Assembly: GCA_017999135.1 (NCBI GenBank)
Contig: JAGOBT010000117.1
Span: 1-8,205, forward strand
Direction: 5' to 3'
Length of the DNA stretch: 8,205 nucleotides
Source of the DNA: Burkholderiaceae bacterium
GTDB taxonomy: Bacteria > Pseudomonadota > Gammaproteobacteria > Burkholderiales > Burkholderiaceae_C
Shown here: piece after piece, positions 5,796 to 8,205 of the stretch
How positions within the stretch are numbered: the first letter of the stretch is position 1
Layout: every line of letters begins with the position of its first letter
Made by a program: the position numbers and the translations under genes
Notes under the pieces: generated by a model
Database searches by the model: none
The model's input: the letters and a program-made list of their open reading frames with translations, nothing else
What the model was told of the DNA's origin: nothing

Positions 5796-8205
5796 ATGCA
5801 CCCCCATGCCTTGAACATCTCGGTGGCCGGCCTGGCCTGGCGCCAGGGCTGGCGTGACTTCCGCGCTGGTGAACTGCGCCTGCTGATGGTGGCGGTGATG
5901 CTGGCCGTGGCCGCGCTGACGGCGGTGGGCTTCTTTGCCAGCCGGCTGGAAGCGGCGCTGGCGCGTGATGCCGGCGCGCTGCTGGGCGGCGACGCGGTGG
6001 TGGCCAGCGACAAGCCGCCGCCGCCGGCCTTTGCCGAGCGGGCCCGGGCGCTGGGCCTGCTGCAGGCCACCACCACCAGCTTTCCGAGCATGGCGCGGGC
6101 GCTGGACGAACAGGGCGGCGAGGCGCGCCTGGTGTCGGTGAAGGCGGTGAGCACCGGCTACCCGCTGCGCGGCCAGTTGCGCCTGCGCGACCGCGCCGAC
6201 GGCCCGGTGCTGACGGTGGCCGCTGCGCCCGAGCCTGGCACGGTGTGGGTGGAAGCCGGCGTGCTGGACACGCTGCAGATCCACCTGGGCGACAGCCTGC
6301 TGCTGGGCGACCAACGTTTCACCATCACCCGCCTGGTGGTGCAGGAACCCGACCGCGGCAGCGGCTTCCTCGGCTTCTCGCCCCGGGTGCTGATGCGCGA
6401 CACCGACCTGGCCGCCACCGGCCTGATCCAGCCGGCCAGCCGCGTCACTTACCGGCTGATGGTGGCCGGCAACGGCAACCGTGGCGCCGCCGACACCGGC
6501 GTGCGCGAGTTCCTGCGCTGGGCTGATGCCCAGGTGGCCGACAACAAGCTGCGCGGCGTGCGCACCGAATCGCTGCAGAGCGGCCGGCCCGAGATGCAGC
6601 AGACGCTGGACCGGGCCAAGCGCTTCCTGAACCTGGTGGCGCTGCTGGCGGCGCTGCTGGCCGCGGTGGCGGTGGCCATCGCCGCGCGCGACTACGCCCA
6701 GCGCCACCTGGACGACTGCGCCATGCTGCGCGTGCTGGGCACGCCGCAGCGGGCGATGGCCGGGGCCTATGCGCTGTCGCTGGGCGTGGTCGGGCTGATC
6801 GCCAGCGTGGGCGGTGTGGCGCTGGGCTTTGCGGTGCACTTCGTCTTCGTCAGTTTGCTGTCGGGCCTGCTGGATGCGCAACTGCCGCCGGCCACCGCCA
6901 TGCCGGCGCTGTTCGGCCTGGGCGTGGGCATGACGCTGCTGGTGGCCTTCGGCCTGCCGCCGGTGCTGCAGCTGGCGCGGGTGCCGCCGCTGCGGGTGAT
7001 CCGGCGTGACCTGGGCCAGCCGCGCGCGGCCTCGGCTGGCGTGCTGATCGCCGGCACGGCAGGCTTTGCGGCGCTGCTGGTGGCGGCGTCGTCCGATCTG
7101 CGCATGGGCCTGCTGGCGGTGGGTGGGTTTGCCGCGGCGGTGGCGGTGTTCGCGGTGCTGGCCTGGGGGGCGGTGTGGCTGCTGCGGCGGCTGGTGCCGC
7201 AGGCTGGCGCAGCGCGCTGGCTGGGCCTGGCCACGCGCCAGCTGGCCGCACGGCCGGCGCTGGTGGTGCTGCAGGTGTCGGCGCTGGCCGTGGGCCTGCT
7301 GGCGCTGATGCTGCTGGTGCTGCTGCGCACCGACCTGATCAGCGCCTGGCGTGCCGCCACCCCGGCCGACGCGCCCAACCGCTTCGTCATCAACCTGCAG
7401 CCCGAGCAGGGCGAGGCCTTCCAGGCCACGCTGAAGGCGGCCGGCGTGGCCCGCTACGACTGGTACCCGATGATCCGTGGCCGCCTGCTGTCCATCAACG
7501 GCACCGCGGTGGCACCTGGCCGCTACACCGACGACCGCGCCCAGCGCCTGGTCGAGCGCGAGTTCAACCTGAGCCATGCCGCGCAGCTGCCGGCGCACAA
7601 CCTGCTGGCTGCCGGCGCCTGGGTGCCGGATGAAGCCGACGGCCTGAGCGTGGAAGACGGCCTGGCCACCACGCTGGGGCTGAAGCTGGGCGACACGCTC
7701 ACCTTCGACATCGCCGGCATCCAGAAGAGGGGCCGCGTCACCAGCCTGCGCAAGGTGGATTGGGGGTCGATGCGGGTGAACTTCTTCGTGATGTTCCCGC
7801 AGTCGCGCATGGACGACGTGCCTTTGAGCTACATCAGCGCCTTCCGCGCGCCCGACACGCCGGGCTTCGACCGGGCGCTGGCGCGGCAGTTTCCCAACCT
7901 GACCAATGTCGACCTGTCGGCCAGCCTGGCGCAGGTGCAGAAGGTGCTGGACCAGGTGATCCGCGCGGTGGAGTTTCTCTTCGGCTTCACCCTGGCCGCT
8001 GGCCTGGTGGTGCTGTTTGCCGCCGTCAGCGCCACCCGCGAGAGCCGGGCGCGTGAATACGCGGTGATGCGTGCGGTGGGCGCCGGCAGCCGCCTGCTGC
8101 GCCAGGTGCAGCGGGCCGAGCTGCTGGGCGTGGGCGCGCTGGCCGGCCTGCTGGCCGCGGTGGCCGCCCTGGTGGTGGGCGGCGTGCTGGCGCGCCAGGT
8201 GTTCG
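5796..8205 (+). CDS. ybbP: YbbP-like FtsX-family ABC transporter permease (3' end outside window)
   Basis: The frame is open from the ATG at 5796 to the window end: 803 residues with no stop. The order matches E. coli YbbP, a protein of similar total length. A first membrane segment lies at about 29-47, then a long periplasmic domain (about 50-270) containing VKAVSTGYPLRGQL (115-128) and VVQEPDRGSGFLGFSPRVLM (181-200). This is followed by an FtsX block (about 277-400) with the coupling-type motif MLRVLGTPQ (310-318), further membrane segments near 413-432, 439-463 and 485-510, a second periplasmic domain (about 515-715), and a second FtsX block from about 725 with YAVMRAVGAGSR (755-766). Such permeases work with a small ATPase (YbbA/LolD-like), probably in envelope lipid or lipoprotein handling; no ATPase is visible upstream. 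Only the last few tens of residues should be missing. No clear ribosome binding site precedes the ATG. Confidence 0.88.
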   Translation, partial: MHPHALNISVAGLAWRQGWRDFRAGELRLLMVAVMLAVAALTAVGFFASRLEAALARDAGALLGGDAVVASDKPPPPAFAERARALGLLQATTTSFPSMARALDEQGGEARLVSVKAVSTGYPLRGQLRLRDRADGPVLTVAAAPEPGTVWVEAGVLDTLQIHLGDSLLLGDQRFTITRLVVQEPDRGSGFLGFSPRVLMRDTDLAATGLIQPASRVTYRLMVAGNGNRGAADTGVREFLRWADAQVADNKLRGVRTESLQSGRPEMQQTLDRAKRFLNLVALLAALLAAVAVAIAARDYAQRHLDDCAMLRVLGTPQRAMAGAYALSLGVVGLIASVGGVALGFAVHFVFVSLLSGLLDAQLPPATAMPALFGLGVGMTLLVAFGLPPVLQLARVPPLRVIRRDLGQPRAASAGVLIAGTAGFAALLVAASSDLRMGLLAVGGFAAAVAVFAVLAWGAVWLLRRLVPQAGAARWLGLATRQLAARPALVVLQVSALAVGLLALMLLVLLRTDLISAWRAATPADAPNRFVINLQPEQGEAFQATLKAAGVARYDWYPMIRGRLLSINGTAVAPGRYTDDRAQRLVEREFNLSHAAQLPAHNLLAAGAWVPDEADGLSVEDGLATTLGLKLGDTLTFDIAGIQKRGRVTSLRKVDWGSMRVNFFVMFPQSRMDDVPLSYISAFRAPDTPGFDRALARQFPNLTNVDLSASLAQVQKVLDQVIRAVEFLFGFTLAAGLVVLFAAVSATRESRAREYAVMRAVGAGSRLLRQVQRAELLGVGALAGLLAAVAALVVGGVLARQVF

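Noticed and set aside
5721..7598. Very long open frame (625 codons) on the minus strand opposite the permease gene
   Set aside because: Its product is rich in Arg, Gln, His and Ala with no recognisable domain, which is the usual antisense shadow of GC-rich coding DNA. The plus strand here has a clear YbbP-like protein with membrane segments.

Overview
This is a very GC-rich chromosomal window with the gene content and codon use of a betaproteobacterium, most likely order Burkholderiales (Comamonadaceae or a close relative). The basis is the family combination: a DUF3016 protein, a cold-shock/DUF1294 fusion, a DUF938 methyltransferase, an S4 protein beginning MQTLSFELRG, and an orphan BMP-type binding protein. 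The lineage is an inference from family recognition, not from a search. I count nine protein-coding genes, two of them cut by the window edges, packed with short gaps. I see no tRNA, rRNA, insertion sequence, CRISPR array or phage gene.

Layout. Bases 1-486 (+) hold the C-terminal part of a ParA-type partition ATPase. Convergent to it is a tight minus-strand cluster, read from 2678 down to 501: cold-shock domain/DUF1294 membrane protein, DUF938 SAM-dependent methyltransferase, a small plant-type [2Fe-2S] ferredoxin and an exported DUF3016 protein. The methyltransferase stop and ferredoxin start share one base (TGATG), and the ferredoxin and DUF3016 genes are 14 bases apart, so at least these three are probably one operon. 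Divergent from the cluster (77-base gap) is a plus-strand S4-domain RNA-binding protein, then a perfect 12-bp hairpin, then a BMP-family periplasmic binding protein with no transporter partners in view.

A second minus-strand pair follows: a LigB/YgiD-type extradiol dioxygenase (5671 to 4796) and a RimJ/RimL-like GNAT acetyltransferase (4778 to 4185), 17 bases apart and probably co-transcribed. After a 124-base divergent intergenic region, a large YbbP-like FtsX-family ABC permease (+) runs from 5796 off the right edge.

These look like housekeeping or accessory metabolic genes typical of such a genome, and I found no convincing new defence, mobile or RNA system. The points most worth a second look are the hairpin placed so close to the BMP gene that no ordinary promoter fits between them, the uncharacterised four-gene cluster linking an RNA/membrane protein, a methyltransferase, a ferredoxin and an exported protein, and the transporter components lacking visible partners.
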